Shown piece after piece: positions 1-6,724 of a stretch of DNA of 39,089 bases (positions are counted from its first letter, which is position 1; every line of letters begins with the position of its first letter). Position numbers and translations under genes: made by a program. The DNA lies in the IMG/VR virus record IMGVR_UViG_3300046170_000278, positions 1-39,089 of that record; one strand, written 5' to 3'. Origin of the DNA: a virus. Under the pieces are notes generated by a model. The model did not search any database, had not been told where the DNA came from, and was given only the letters and a program-made list of their open reading frames with translations.

Positions 1-454
1 GCTCGACAAAGAGACTCAGGGTGACCAGATCAAAGCTATCGAAAAGAAGATGGCAGATATGGCGATGGACTTCTTTAACGGCAAACCGCCGAAAGGCATC
101 AAACGCTGTTTAGGTGATGGCGAGGGAAAAGCATACGAAGGCTACGACGGACAGATGTTCATCAGCGCCAGCAGTAAGCGAAAGCCTGAAATTATTGACC
201 GCGATAAAAGCGAACTGGTTGAGCTTGATGACAAGCCCTACAGCGGCTGCTACGTCAACGCGGTCATCGGTTTGTGGGTGCAGGACAATCAATACGGTAA
301 GCGTGTCAACGCGAACTTAGATGTGATCCAGTTCCAGAGTGACGGTGAGCGGTTCGGCGGCGGTGGCGGCAGCAAGTCCGATTTGCTGGATGACATAAAC
401 GACGAAACCGCAGCCGATGTTGCTTCGGAAGCAGAAGATTCGTTCTTCGAGTGA
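1..454 (+). CDS. DUF2815-like protein, 3' part (joins 38983..39089)
   Basis: The frame is open from base 2 to the TGA at 452-454 and continues the gene that begins at 38983, so the apparent internal ATG at 50 is not the real start. Residues around DQIKAIEKKM and the middle section (KPYSGCYVNAVIGLWVQDN) match the DUF2815 pattern. The tail has a Gly-rich stretch (GGGGG) followed by an acidic C-terminus ending DSFFE. An acidic, flexible tail ending in aromatic residues is characteristic of single-stranded DNA-binding proteins such as SSB and T7 gp2.5, which use it to recruit partners. That supports an SSB-like role, but this is inference. Its stop overlaps the GTG start of the next gene (GTGA). 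Confidence 0.85.
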   Translation, partial: LDKETQGDQIKAIEKKMADMAMDFFNGKPPKGIKRCLGDGEGKAYEGYDGQMFISASSKRKPEIIDRDKSELVELDDKPYSGCYVNAVIGLWVQDNQYGKRVNANLDVIQFQSDGERFGGGGGSKSDLLDDINDETAADVASEAEDSFFE

Positions 455-891
455 TCATCTCAATCGACTTTGAGACCTACAGCGAGTGCGACATCCGCTC
501 CGCTGGCGCATACGCCTACGCAGACCACCCCTCTACAGAGGTAATCTGCTTGGCGTGGCGTGTTAACGAGGAATCCCCAGAGCTTTGGCTTTGGGGTGAC
601 CCCCCACCCGTTGAGCTTTTCGGCTACATAGAGAAAGGCGCACAGATCTGGGCGTGGAACAGCTTCTTTGAAATGTGCGTTTGGAACCTTGTGCTGAAGT
701 GGCCTCTCATTCCGTATGAGCAGTGGAACGACACCGCAGCCCTTAGCTCTGTACAGGCGTACCCCCGTGCGCTGGGCAACTGCGGCAAGTTCTTGGGGCT
801 GGAAGGTGACCAAGCGAAAGACAAGCGCGGCAAGCTGTTAATTCAGCGGCTGTGCAAGCCACAAAAAGTAAGGGCCAAGCGTGCGAAATAG
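451..891 (+). CDS. DNA polymerase I-like protein, N-terminal exonuclease part (split gene)
   Basis: A 146-residue product with the first two motifs of a DnaQ/PolA-type 3'-5' exonuclease: Exo I as D6-F-E8 (ISIDFETY) and Exo II as N70..F73-E74 (WAWNSFFEM). In related phage polymerases this domain runs straight on into a third motif and the polymerase domain. Here the frame stops at TAG 889-891, just after the family's usual GKLLIQRLCKP segment. The third motif is encoded by the next gene, one frame away, starting at GTG 881. The GTG start at 451 overlaps the DUF2815 stop. It is either a genuine split subunit or the front half of a gene broken by a one-base indel. Alone it lacks the Exo III aspartate and should not be a complete exonuclease. 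Confidence 0.85.
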   Translation: MIISIDFETYSECDIRSAGAYAYADHPSTEVICLAWRVNEESPELWLWGDPPPVELFGYIEKGAQIWAWNSFFEMCVWNLVLKWPLIPYEQWNDTAALSSVQAYPRALGNCGKFLGLEGDQAKDKRGKLLIQRLCKPQKVRAKRAK

Positions 892-2350
892 AGACCCTGA
901 ACTGCTTCAAGAATTGTACGACTACTGCGAACAGGACGTGGTTGCAGAAAGCGAGATACGAAAACGCCTGCGCGATCTGCGAGGGACGGAGCGCCAGATA
1001 TGGGAACTCGACCAGCGGATTAACTGGCGAGGTGTGCGCTTAGACAAAGAGAACATTGAACATGCGTTGGCGATCATCGCGGACGTGGAGAAAAAGCTAA
1101 ACGCCGAAGTGTTTGAGCTTACCAATGGCGAGATGTCATCAACCAGCAGCCGCGCCAAGGCTCTGGATTGGATCAATCGCCAAGGTGTGTCGATGGACAG
1201 CTACGACAAAGCTGCTGTCGTTTGTGCGTTAGAAGGTGCCTGCCCCCCGAAGGTCGAGCGGTTCCTGCAAATCAGACAGGCGTTGTCACGCAGCAGCACG
1301 AAGAAGTACCAGGCTATGCTGTCCTGCCTTGGCCGAGATGGACGGGCGCATGGCAGCATGATCTACCACGGCGCTGCCACGGGCAGATGGACAGGCCGAC
1401 ACTTCCAGCCGCAGAACTTACCGCGCCCAACAGTCGATGACGTTGATGCGGTTATCGATCTGCTCAAACACAGAGACCCTTCACTCTTTCCATGCGAACC
1501 GATGGAGGCACTGTCCAGTTGTTTGCGGGGAATGTTGATTGCCAGCGAAGGTAATCGGCTTATCGTCAGCGACTACAGCGCGATTGAGGCGCGTGTGCTT
1601 GCGTGGCTTGCAGGGCATAAGCCCGTGTTGCAGTCGTTCCGTGACGGCCTTGATCTTTACAAAGTCACAGCGTCAGCCATGTACGGAATTGCGTACAGCG
1701 ACGTGGACAAAGATCAGCGATTTCTCGGCAAGGTAGCCAGTTTAGCACTTGGCTACCAGGGTGGTGTCCGCGCCTTCCAAAAAATGGCACAGAACTACGG
1801 GACTGATGTCGATGAGCCTACTGCCATCAAGATCAGAGATGATTGGCGTGCGGCTAACAAGCCGATAGTGAAACTGTGGAACGAAGTTGAACGCGCAGCG
1901 ATGAACGCGGTGCGTTATGGCACTGAGCAGGACACCCGCTGCGGATCGTTCAAGTTTGTTAAACGCGACCTTCTCTTCAAGCTGCCGTCAGGGCGGATAC
2001 TGTCGTTTCCTAGAGCATCACTGACGGACAGCGCCTACGGCCAGAAGCTGGTTTATGAAGGCGTTAACAACCACACCCACCGCTGGGGCGAGATAGATAG
2101 CTACGGCGGTTCGCTTGTGCAGTCTATTACACAGGCTGTTGCCAGAGACTTGTTAGCTCAGTCAGTGCTGAACATAGAGAACGCTGGCTACCCCGTTGTG
2201 CTGACAGTGCATGACGAGATTGTCGCAGACGTTCCGAAAGGATTCGGATCGCTAGACGAATTCAACACATTAATGTGCGAACTGCCTTCATGGGCCAAGG
2301 GTCTTCCCGTTGACGTTGAAGGTTACGAATCGGAGAGATACAGGAAGTGA
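881..2350 (+). CDS. polA: DNA polymerase I-like protein, Exo III plus polymerase domain (split gene)
   Basis: A 489-residue family A DNA polymerase, the probable replicative enzyme of the phage. Near the N-terminus it carries the Exo III motif (Y15-C-E-Q-D19) missing from the preceding gene. All three polymerase motifs follow: motif A D231-YSAIEAR, motif B R280..K284..G291-Y292 (FLGKVASLALGYQGG), and motif C H444-D445-E446 (TVHDEIVAD). The GTG start at 881 overlaps the end of the exonuclease gene by 11 bases and has an AAGGG ribosome-binding sequence about seven bases upstream, so independent translation is plausible. In its own frame there is a TAA shortly upstream (860-862), which rules out a longer start. 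The stop overlaps the VRR-NUC gene (GTGA). Confidence 0.93.
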   Translation: MRNRDPELLQELYDYCEQDVVAESEIRKRLRDLRGTERQIWELDQRINWRGVRLDKENIEHALAIIADVEKKLNAEVFELTNGEMSSTSSRAKALDWINRQGVSMDSYDKAAVVCALEGACPPKVERFLQIRQALSRSSTKKYQAMLSCLGRDGRAHGSMIYHGAATGRWTGRHFQPQNLPRPTVDDVDAVIDLLKHRDPSLFPCEPMEALSSCLRGMLIASEGNRLIVSDYSAIEARVLAWLAGHKPVLQSFRDGLDLYKVTASAMYGIAYSDVDKDQRFLGKVASLALGYQGGVRAFQKMAQNYGTDVDEPTAIKIRDDWRAANKPIVKLWNEVERAAMNAVRYGTEQDTRCGSFKFVKRDLLFKLPSGRILSFPRASLTDSAYGQKLVYEGVNNHTHRWGEIDSYGGSLVQSITQAVARDLLAQSVLNIENAGYPVVLTVHDEIVADVPKGFGSLDEFNTLMCELPSWAKGLPVDVEGYESERYRK

Positions 2351-2607
2351 GAGAGTCTCGCATCGAACAGACCGTCAACCAATATGCCAGAGCGCAAGGT
2401 TGGCTGACCTTCAAATGGACATCTCCGTCTCAGCGCGGCGTGCCGGACATGATTTATTTCCGTGACGGAGAGTGTTTGATGATCGAATTTAAGGCTCCAG
2501 GCAGGAAGCCCACCGCTTATCAGCACTCCATCCACAAGAGACTTAAAGAACATGGTTTCCATGTTTACGTCGTGGATAACGTAGCTCAGGGGAAATTACT
2601 ATTTTAG
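2347..2607 (+). CDS. VRR-NUC domain nuclease
   Basis: An 86-residue stand-alone VRR-NUC protein, a PD-(D/E)XK-type nuclease common in phages and thought to act on branched DNA. Visible features are an N-terminal E (RESRIEQTV), the metal-binding core GVPDMIYF followed by IEFKAPG (D..ExK), and the Q-hxxxhxxxG tail (YQHSIHKRLKEHGFHVYVV) that defines the family. The length is normal for single-domain members. It starts with GTG overlapping the polymerase stop, so it is translationally coupled. In many phage genomes the same nuclease sits between PolA and an SNF2 helicase, as here, suggesting joint action at replication or recombination intermediates. Confidence 0.9.
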   Translation: MRESRIEQTVNQYARAQGWLTFKWTSPSQRGVPDMIYFRDGECLMIEFKAPGRKPTAYQHSIHKRLKEHGFHVYVVDNVAQGKLLF

Positions 2608-3965
2608 ACCACAGCAATCTGCATCAGTACCAACTGCGAGCAGCACAATTTATCAAAGACAATCCTATGTGCGCTCTCTGGGTGGACATGGGGCTGGGCA
2701 AAACCGTCAGCACACTGACTGCGTTGGTCGATATGCTGGTCACAAAAGACGTTAAGAAGGTGCTTGTGATAGCACCGCTGCGCGTAGCGCAACACACATG
2801 GCCGACAGAGATCAAAAACTGGAGTCACCTCAAAGCCTTGCATGTGTCGGTGATCGCCGGACTTAGCGCCAAGAACCGCGAGGAGGCAATGCACTCCTCC
2901 GCTCAAATTCACATCATAAACAGGGAAAACGTACAGTGGTTGGTAAACGCTTTGCAGCAAGATTGGCATTACGACGCCGTAGTCATCGACGAAAGCAGCA
3001 GCTTCAAGAGTCACAGCAGTCAAAGGTGGAAAGCACTGCGGCAAGCAGTGAAGACCGGCAAGATCAAACGGATGGTTCAGCTAACAGGCACACCCTCGCC
3101 AAACAGTCTGATGGAACTGTGGCCCCAGATATTTCTGCTGGATAGCGGTAAGCGGCTAGGCACTACCAGAGGTCGGTTCATTGACACGTTTTGCCGTCAG
3201 GTTGGCAACCCGCAGTGGAGCCAGTACGAAGTCCGCGCCGACATGAAAGATACTTTGCAGAAACGTGTGGCTGACTTGGTTCTGCGTATGGCAGCAAAAG
3301 ATTACTTAGAACTACCGGATCGCATAGACAGCGATGTGATAGTGCAGTTGCCGTCAAAGGCACAGAAAGCCTACGCGCAGATGGAAAAGGACTTTCTTAT
3401 CAATCTTGAGCACGGGGAGATACTTGCAGCCAACGCTGCGGTCAAGATCAACAAGCTGCTTCAGGTGTCATCTGGTTCTGTTTACACAGAAGACGGTTAC
3501 GAAGTGCTGCACGACGCAAAGATAGAAGCGTTGAAGGAGATTGTTGAGGCTGCAAACGAGCCAGTGCTTGTTGCTTATAACTTCAAATCGGACGCAGAGC
3601 GCATCTGCGAAGCTCTAAAAGGTGCAGCAGTTCTCAAAAAAGACACCTTATTGATTGATAAGTGGAACAAAGGCGAAGTGCCGGTTATGTTAGCCCACCC
3701 TGCGAGTGCAGGGCACGGACTGAACCTGCAACACGGAGGATCTCTGATCGTTTGGTTTGGCCTGTCTTGGTCTTTGGAGTTGTATCAACAATTCAACGCC
3801 CGACTGCACCGCCAAGGGCAAGCACGTCCAGTTCGCGTGGTTCATCTGCTGGCAGACACTGCTGCTGACAGATCAGTGCGCGAAGTTTTGACTGACAAAG
3901 ATGTATCGCAGAACGCTTTGCTTACATTTGTCGATCAATTTCGGAGGGCGACAACAATCAGTTGA
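2601..3965 (+). CDS. SNF2-type DEAD/DEAH-box DNA helicase
   Basis: A superfamily 2 helicase/translocase with motif I DMGLGKT, motif II VIDESS (a DEAD/DEAH variant), motif III LTGTPSPN, and motif VI near QFNARLHRQGQARPVRV. It probably remodels or unwinds DNA during phage replication. The first canonical start is ATG 2667, but the conserved SNF2 front end (NLHQYQLRAAQFIKDNP) is encoded immediately upstream in the same frame, between TAA 2577-2579 and 2667. That stretch contains no ATG, GTG or TTG. I therefore place the start at the rare codon ATT 2601, seven bases after AGGGGA, giving about 454 residues; a CTG start or a frameshift from the VRR-NUC gene are alternatives. The end overlaps the first operator-like palindrome. 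Confidence 0.88.
   Translation: MLDHSNLHQYQLRAAQFIKDNPMCALWVDMGLGKTVSTLTALVDMLVTKDVKKVLVIAPLRVAQHTWPTEIKNWSHLKALHVSVIAGLSAKNREEAMHSSAQIHIINRENVQWLVNALQQDWHYDAVVIDESSSFKSHSSQRWKALRQAVKTGKIKRMVQLTGTPSPNSLMELWPQIFLLDSGKRLGTTRGRFIDTFCRQVGNPQWSQYEVRADMKDTLQKRVADLVLRMAAKDYLELPDRIDSDVIVQLPSKAQKAYAQMEKDFLINLEHGEILAANAAVKINKLLQVSSGSVYTEDGYEVLHDAKIEALKEIVEAANEPVLVAYNFKSDAERICEALKGAAVLKKDTLLIDKWNKGEVPVMLAHPASAGHGLNLQHGGSLIVWFGLSWSLELYQQFNARLHRQGQARPVRVVHLLADTAADRSVREVLTDKDVSQNALLTFVDQFRRATTIS
3951..3965. promoter_or_regulatory. Operator-like palindrome A (ACAAC-N5-GTTGA)
   Basis: The sequence is CGACAAC-aatca-GTTGA, with the CG at 3949-3950. It overlaps the helicase stop codon and lies 15 bases before an identical half-site arrangement at 3980-3994, upstream of the repressor gene. 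The GTTGACA at its right edge also resembles a -35 hexamer. It is inferred to be a binding site for the 4008 repressor, because the same spaced inverted repeat occurs at two other promoters in this genome. Confidence 0.6.
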
Positions 3966-3979
3966 CAGTGTACTATGCG

Positions 3980-3994
3980 ACAACAAGACGTTGT
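3980..3994. promoter_or_regulatory. Operator-like palindrome B (ACAAC-N5-GTTGT)
   Basis: This is the most symmetric copy: CGACAAC-aagac-GTTGT, with perfect five-base arms, ending 13 bases before the GTG start of the repressor gene. With site A it forms a tandem pair centred about 29 bases apart, close to three helical turns, which would suit cooperative binding and autoregulation. The function is inferred from position and symmetry. Confidence 0.65.
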
Positions 3995-4007
3995 TTAAGG
4001 GTTCGTA

Positions 4008-4652
4008 GTGAGTGAGTTTTACACGCGACTTCTTCAGGCATGTGCGGAAAATCCCGACATACCAGAATACGGAAAAGGAAGACAAACCTACATCTCTCAG
4101 AAAATGGGGGTGTCGCAGGAAGCGGTTAGGAAGTGGTTCGCTGGAGAGTCAAAACCAAAATCGGCAATGGGCCGCAAATTGGCAGAGCTACTAGGCGTTG
4201 ATTACGTTTGGTTGGCACTAGGCACAAGCCACGGTGAGATAGAGAAACGACGAGAAGCGGCAGTCCGACAAGACGCTGCCGTCTATGCGCTAATGAGCTT
4301 CCTCCTTGAGAAAGGCTACAGCGCGGCTTTCGATAATGATAACGACAACATCGACATTGTGACGATATACCAAGGGCAGCAGAATCATATTGCAGTGTCT
4401 TTGGCGGAAGGCAAAAAAGACGATCTTGTTGCCAGCTTCAGTATGTCTATCATCAACGATGTCAGTACCATCATAGCTGTCAGGAACAACACTTTTAGCC
4501 TGAGTTACGATTTCATTTGGGTCAGGCCAGAAGTGTGGGCCAAACACGCAACGCGAGAAGGCAACGACATGCTTCTCAGGTTTAGCAGCCCTCAGAAGAA
4601 AAAGTACACGGTTGGCAGTACCAAGCTGACTAGATACCTGGACGGTTACTGA
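4008..4652 (+). CDS. HTH (CI/Cro-like) transcriptional repressor
   Basis: A 214-residue protein with an N-terminal helix-turn-helix (residues about 24-60: TYISQKMGVSQEAVRKWFAG), followed by KPKSAMGRKLAELLGVDYVWL, the usual Xre/lambda-repressor arrangement. The rest (about 85-214) shows no S24/LexA peptidase pattern that I can recognise and could be an oligomerisation or ligand domain. Its neighbours (excisionase-like HTH, integrase) and two operator-like palindromes directly upstream make it the likely lysogeny repressor. The GTG start at 4008 keeps the family's N-terminal helix, and no ATG lies near. It is on the same strand as the replication genes and could also be reached by read-through. 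Its 3' end touches the next gene's ATG (ACTGATGG). Confidence 0.85.
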   Translation: MSEFYTRLLQACAENPDIPEYGKGRQTYISQKMGVSQEAVRKWFAGESKPKSAMGRKLAELLGVDYVWLALGTSHGEIEKRREAAVRQDAAVYALMSFLLEKGYSAAFDNDNDNIDIVTIYQGQQNHIAVSLAEGKKDDLVASFSMSIINDVSTIIAVRNNTFSLSYDFIWVRPEVWAKHATREGNDMLLRFSSPQKKKYTVGSTKLTRYLDGY

Positions 4653-4876
4653 TGGAGCGCCCATACCTCACAGCCTTAGAGCTTGCAGCCTTATTCAACA
4701 TGAGCAAAGGGGGGCTGCTCAACGCGATCTCACGCGAAGAGTTCCCGCTTCCTACCTACCGGCTAGGCAAGCAACGTGTAGCAGACCGTCAGGTCGTGGA
4801 GGCTTTCTTTGAAGCTCGACGGCTTGAAGGCTTGCAACAAATTACAACTAAAAGTGGAGTACGCAATGAAACGTAG
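4652..4876 (+). CDS. Small HTH protein, excisionase/PrtN-like
   Basis: A 74-residue protein with a winged-helix/MerR-like fold signature at the N-terminus: LTALELAALFNMSKGGLLNAI, then FPLPTYRLGKQRVADRQVVEAFF. This layout (HTH, 'P-x-P-x-x-R-l-G', then a specificity helix) is shared by AlpA/Xis-type excisionases and pyocin-activator PrtN-like regulators. Its place between the repressor and the integrase favours a role in directing excision or in controlling the switch. The ATG overlaps the repressor stop and the 3' end overlaps the DUF3310 gene by 11 bases. Which of the two roles applies cannot be decided from sequence. Confidence 0.72.
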   Translation: MERPYLTALELAALFNMSKGGLLNAISREEFPLPTYRLGKQRVADRQVVEAFFEARRLEGLQQITTKSGVRNET

Positions 4877-5144
4877 AATGACAGATGGCATATCAATGCA
4901 AGAGTGGGAGGAGGCAAAGCACGACATGGTTAACAACCCGCCGCACTACAACAACGGGCAGATTGAGTGCATCGTGTATTTGAGAGATAACCTGGGGGCA
5001 GGTTTCAGCTATTACTGCGAAGGCAACGTGAAGAAGTACCTACACCGTTGGCGACACAAAGGCCAAGCGGTGCAGGACTTAGAAAAGGCTCAGTGGTATC
5101 TAGCCAAACTCATAGAGAGTCAATCGCTGCCACAACCTGACTAG
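4866..5144 (+). CDS. DUF3310 (SaV-like) protein
   Basis: A 92-residue protein with the DUF3310 hallmark: NNPPHYNNGQIECIVYL at the N-terminal side, then GNVKKYLHRWRHKGQAVQDLEKAQWYL. This family is widespread in phages and is often found near replication or nucleotide metabolism genes; its function is unknown to me. The start at ATG 4866 was chosen over the longer reading (4809) because GGAG lies at 4856-4859, six bases upstream, and because the longer version would overlap the HTH gene heavily. The last 35 bases overlap the convergent integrase gene, an unusual tail-to-tail overlap. Confidence 0.88.
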   Translation: MKRRMTDGISMQEWEEAKHDMVNNPPHYNNGQIECIVYLRDNLGAGFSYYCEGNVKKYLHRWRHKGQAVQDLEKAQWYLAKLIESQSLPQPD

Positions 5145-6087
5145 CGTCGAGGTGTGTGTACCGGCGCAGCATGTTGATGTCGCGGTGGCCTGAAAACAGC
5201 GCCACCGTCATGGCATCTAACCCGCGTTCAAACAAACGGCTGCAACCCTCATGGCGTAGATCGTGCCAGCGTACATCCAAACCAATGCGGTTTCGTGACC
5301 GCTGGAACGCGGCACTTACTGTTTCACCTTTGTACGGAAATATCTTAGCCGCTGTCTTAGGCTGGCGCTGAATGATCTCAGCAGCTTCTTTGAGTAGCGG
5401 CACCCTAGCGTATCTTTTGCCTTCTGGATGCTTGCGCCACAGGCCCACAGTCCTGCCATCGTCGCCTAACTCATCCCACGTCATGCCTAGCACCTCACCT
5501 CGCCTCATAGCCGTCAAGACGCTGAACCGTATCAGGTCATCTAGCGGCAGGCGTGTGTCGGAGTTTTGCAGAATCAAATCTATCTCAGCGTCAGTTACAC
5601 GCCGCTCACGTTCTTTTGACTCTGAGATAGTGCCGTTTGACTTTAGGAAGTGCATGGCCTTGTTGTACTCATCCAGCTTAGGCTTGCAGTCCCACGCAGC
5701 CTCTGCCGCTTTCAGCACCACCCCGACATATATCATGTCCTGCTGCACAGTAGAGGCTTGCGCTTCCTTTGAGCGTGATCGCGCATAGGTGATAAGCGTA
5801 GATGAGGTCAGGTCTTTTAAGTTGTTGTGACCAATGTTCCGGCAAACCATCTCCAGCACGCCTTGCTTGGTCGATCCAAACGGGCCGAATTCAGCTATGT
5901 ACCTGTCAACACATTGACCAAAGTTCATGTCATCTTCGCGGTATTCGCCTTTTGCGATGTTAGCTTCTGTCTCAGTCATCCAAGCCTTAGCCAGCGCCTT
6001 CTTTGGAAAGGTCTTCGATATAGAAGGCATTCCAGCCTTGCGGATTAACACTCGGTAGGTTTCTCCGCGCTTTTGTATTACACCCAT
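5110..6087 (-). CDS. int: Tyrosine recombinase integrase
   Basis: A 325-residue phage integrase that would recombine attP with attB to establish and exit lysogeny. The catalytic set is complete: R195 in TAMRRGEVLG, H275-D-L-R278, H301 in SGHRD, and the nucleophile Y310 in RRYTHLD. The N-terminal region (about 1-50) looks like an arm-type/AP2-like domain (YRVLIRKAGMPSISKTF), followed by a SAM-like core-binding domain. ATG 6087 is chosen over GTG 6096 because AAAGGG lies eight bases upstream of the ATG but directly abuts the GTG. It is transcribed against the replication/lysogeny operon and overlaps its last gene by 35 bases. It confirms the temperate character of the phage. Confidence 0.95.
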   Translation of the reverse strand: MGVIQKRGETYRVLIRKAGMPSISKTFPKKALAKAWMTETEANIAKGEYREDDMNFGQCVDRYIAEFGPFGSTKQGVLEMVCRNIGHNNLKDLTSSTLITYARSRSKEAQASTVQQDMIYVGVVLKAAEAAWDCKPKLDEYNKAMHFLKSNGTISESKERERRVTDAEIDLILQNSDTRLPLDDLIRFSVLTAMRRGEVLGMTWDELGDDGRTVGLWRKHPEGKRYARVPLLKEAAEIIQRQPKTAAKIFPYKGETVSAAFQRSRNRIGLDVRWHDLRHEGCSRLFERGLDAMTVALFSGHRDINMLRRYTHLDASQVVAAIDSL

Positions 6088-6107
6088 TTGGTACACCCTT
6101 TGGTACA
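6087..6107. repeat. Two direct TTTGGTACA repeats before the integrase gene
   Basis: TTTGGTACA occurs at 6087-6095 and again at 6099-6107, a 12-base period, just upstream of and touching the integrase start. Spaced direct repeats like these are typical of arm-type integrase or excisionase binding sites or of a small operator, but no function can be assigned from sequence alone. Confidence 0.4.
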
Positions 6108-6118
6108 GTTTGAGTGTT

Positions 6119-6198
6119 AACTTACGTTATAAACCGTGTGTTGACAACGGTTTTAACGCTTTTTAATCAATAGCTTAGTGATCGTAAGTTATTGATTA
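6119..6198. other. Inverted-repeat cluster upstream of int, possible attP/regulatory region
   Basis: Within the 190-base gap between the integrase and the late operon end I see several nested inverted repeats. AACTTACG (6119-6126) pairs with CGTAAGTT (6183-6190). AACCGT (6132-6137) pairs with ACGGTT (6147-6152) and surrounds the palindrome GTTGACAAC (6140-6148). TAATCAATA (6164-6172) pairs with TATTGATTA (6190-6198). The region is AT-rich. An attP with integrase and IHF sites normally lies next to int, so this is the best candidate, but no tRNA-like core was recognised. Confidence 0.4.
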
Positions 6199-6220
6199 TT
6201 ATGCAGTGTGATCAAATCGG

Positions 6221-6242
6221 CCCCATGATGGGTGGGGTTTTT
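6221..6242 (+). terminator. Short hairpin plus T-run, candidate terminator
   Basis: CCCCA (6221-6225), loop, TGGGG (6233-6237), then TTTTT (6238-6242). The T-run follows only in the plus direction, so it would stop rightward transcription that has read through antisense to int. The stem is short (five pairs), so efficiency is uncertain. In the minus direction it could at best be a weak end for the late operon. Confidence 0.4.
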
Positions 6243-6287
6243 GCCTTTGTAAATCAGTCACTTACAGACCGATGGTACTCATTTGGC

Positions 6288-6458
6288 TCACTTCTTAGAC
6301 TTTTTCTTCTTAGCCGTCTTGGCAGCAGCCTTGAAGTTAGCGTCTGAAGGAGCGCCTTTACTGCCTTTCTTTCGCATCTTTTCGCCAGAGCCAGCCTTGA
6401 TTCTACGACGTTTGGCAGCGATGTTGGCATAGAGTCCCTTCTTCTTCTTTGCAGGCAT
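6288..6458 (-). CDS. Very basic small protein (Lys/Arg-rich)
   Basis: A 56-residue product starting MPAKKKKGLYANIAAKRRR and ending in a Lys cluster, with roughly 40 per cent Lys plus Arg. Proteins with this opening and the later GSGEKMRK..GSKGAPS pattern are common as the last gene of the virion block in marine phages; function unknown. Such charge suggests binding to DNA or RNA, perhaps packaged with the genome. ATG 6458 was chosen over the upstream in-frame codon at 6488 because it overlaps the preceding stop as TAATG, the pattern used elsewhere in this operon. It is the last gene of the leftward late operon. Confidence 0.75.
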   Translation of the reverse strand: MPAKKKKGLYANIAAKRRRIKAGSGEKMRKKGSKGAPSDANFKAAAKTAKKKKSKK

Positions 6459-6715
6459 TACTTTCTCCGTGATTTTGCGCCAGAACACTTCCAGCGTTTG
6501 CGTGACAGGTTGTTAGGTGTGTTCGGATCGTTTGCTTTCTTTTTGGGCAAACGCTTCTTAATTCCAAGGCTGCGGGCGCAGTAAGAGTCGCCTTTGCTAG
6601 TCCCAGGCTTCACTCTAGGGCCACCGCCTTTAGCCTTACCTGCTTGACCGTATGACACCTTCTTGCCCGAAGCTGTCACTTTAACTTTCGCTTTTCCTCT
6701 ACGCGGTGTTGGCAT
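6458..6715 (-). CDS. Basic Cys-containing small protein
   Basis: An 85-residue, strongly basic protein (MPTPRRGKAKVKVTASGKK) with a central KPGTSKGDSYCARSLGIKK segment and a basic tail containing a second Cys (KWKCSGAKSRRK-like). The central motif recurs in hypothetical proteins of many marine phages and lies next to the preceding basic protein, with which it is translationally coupled. No enzyme motif is visible. A nucleic-acid-binding virion component is the most reasonable inference; two Cys are too few for a classic zinc finger within one chain. Confidence 0.75.
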   Translation of the reverse strand: MPTPRRGKAKVKVTASGKKVSYGQAGKAKGGGPRVKPGTSKGDSYCARSLGIKKRLPKKKANDPNTPNNLSRKRWKCSGAKSRRK

Positions 6716-6724
6716 GGCTACCTC

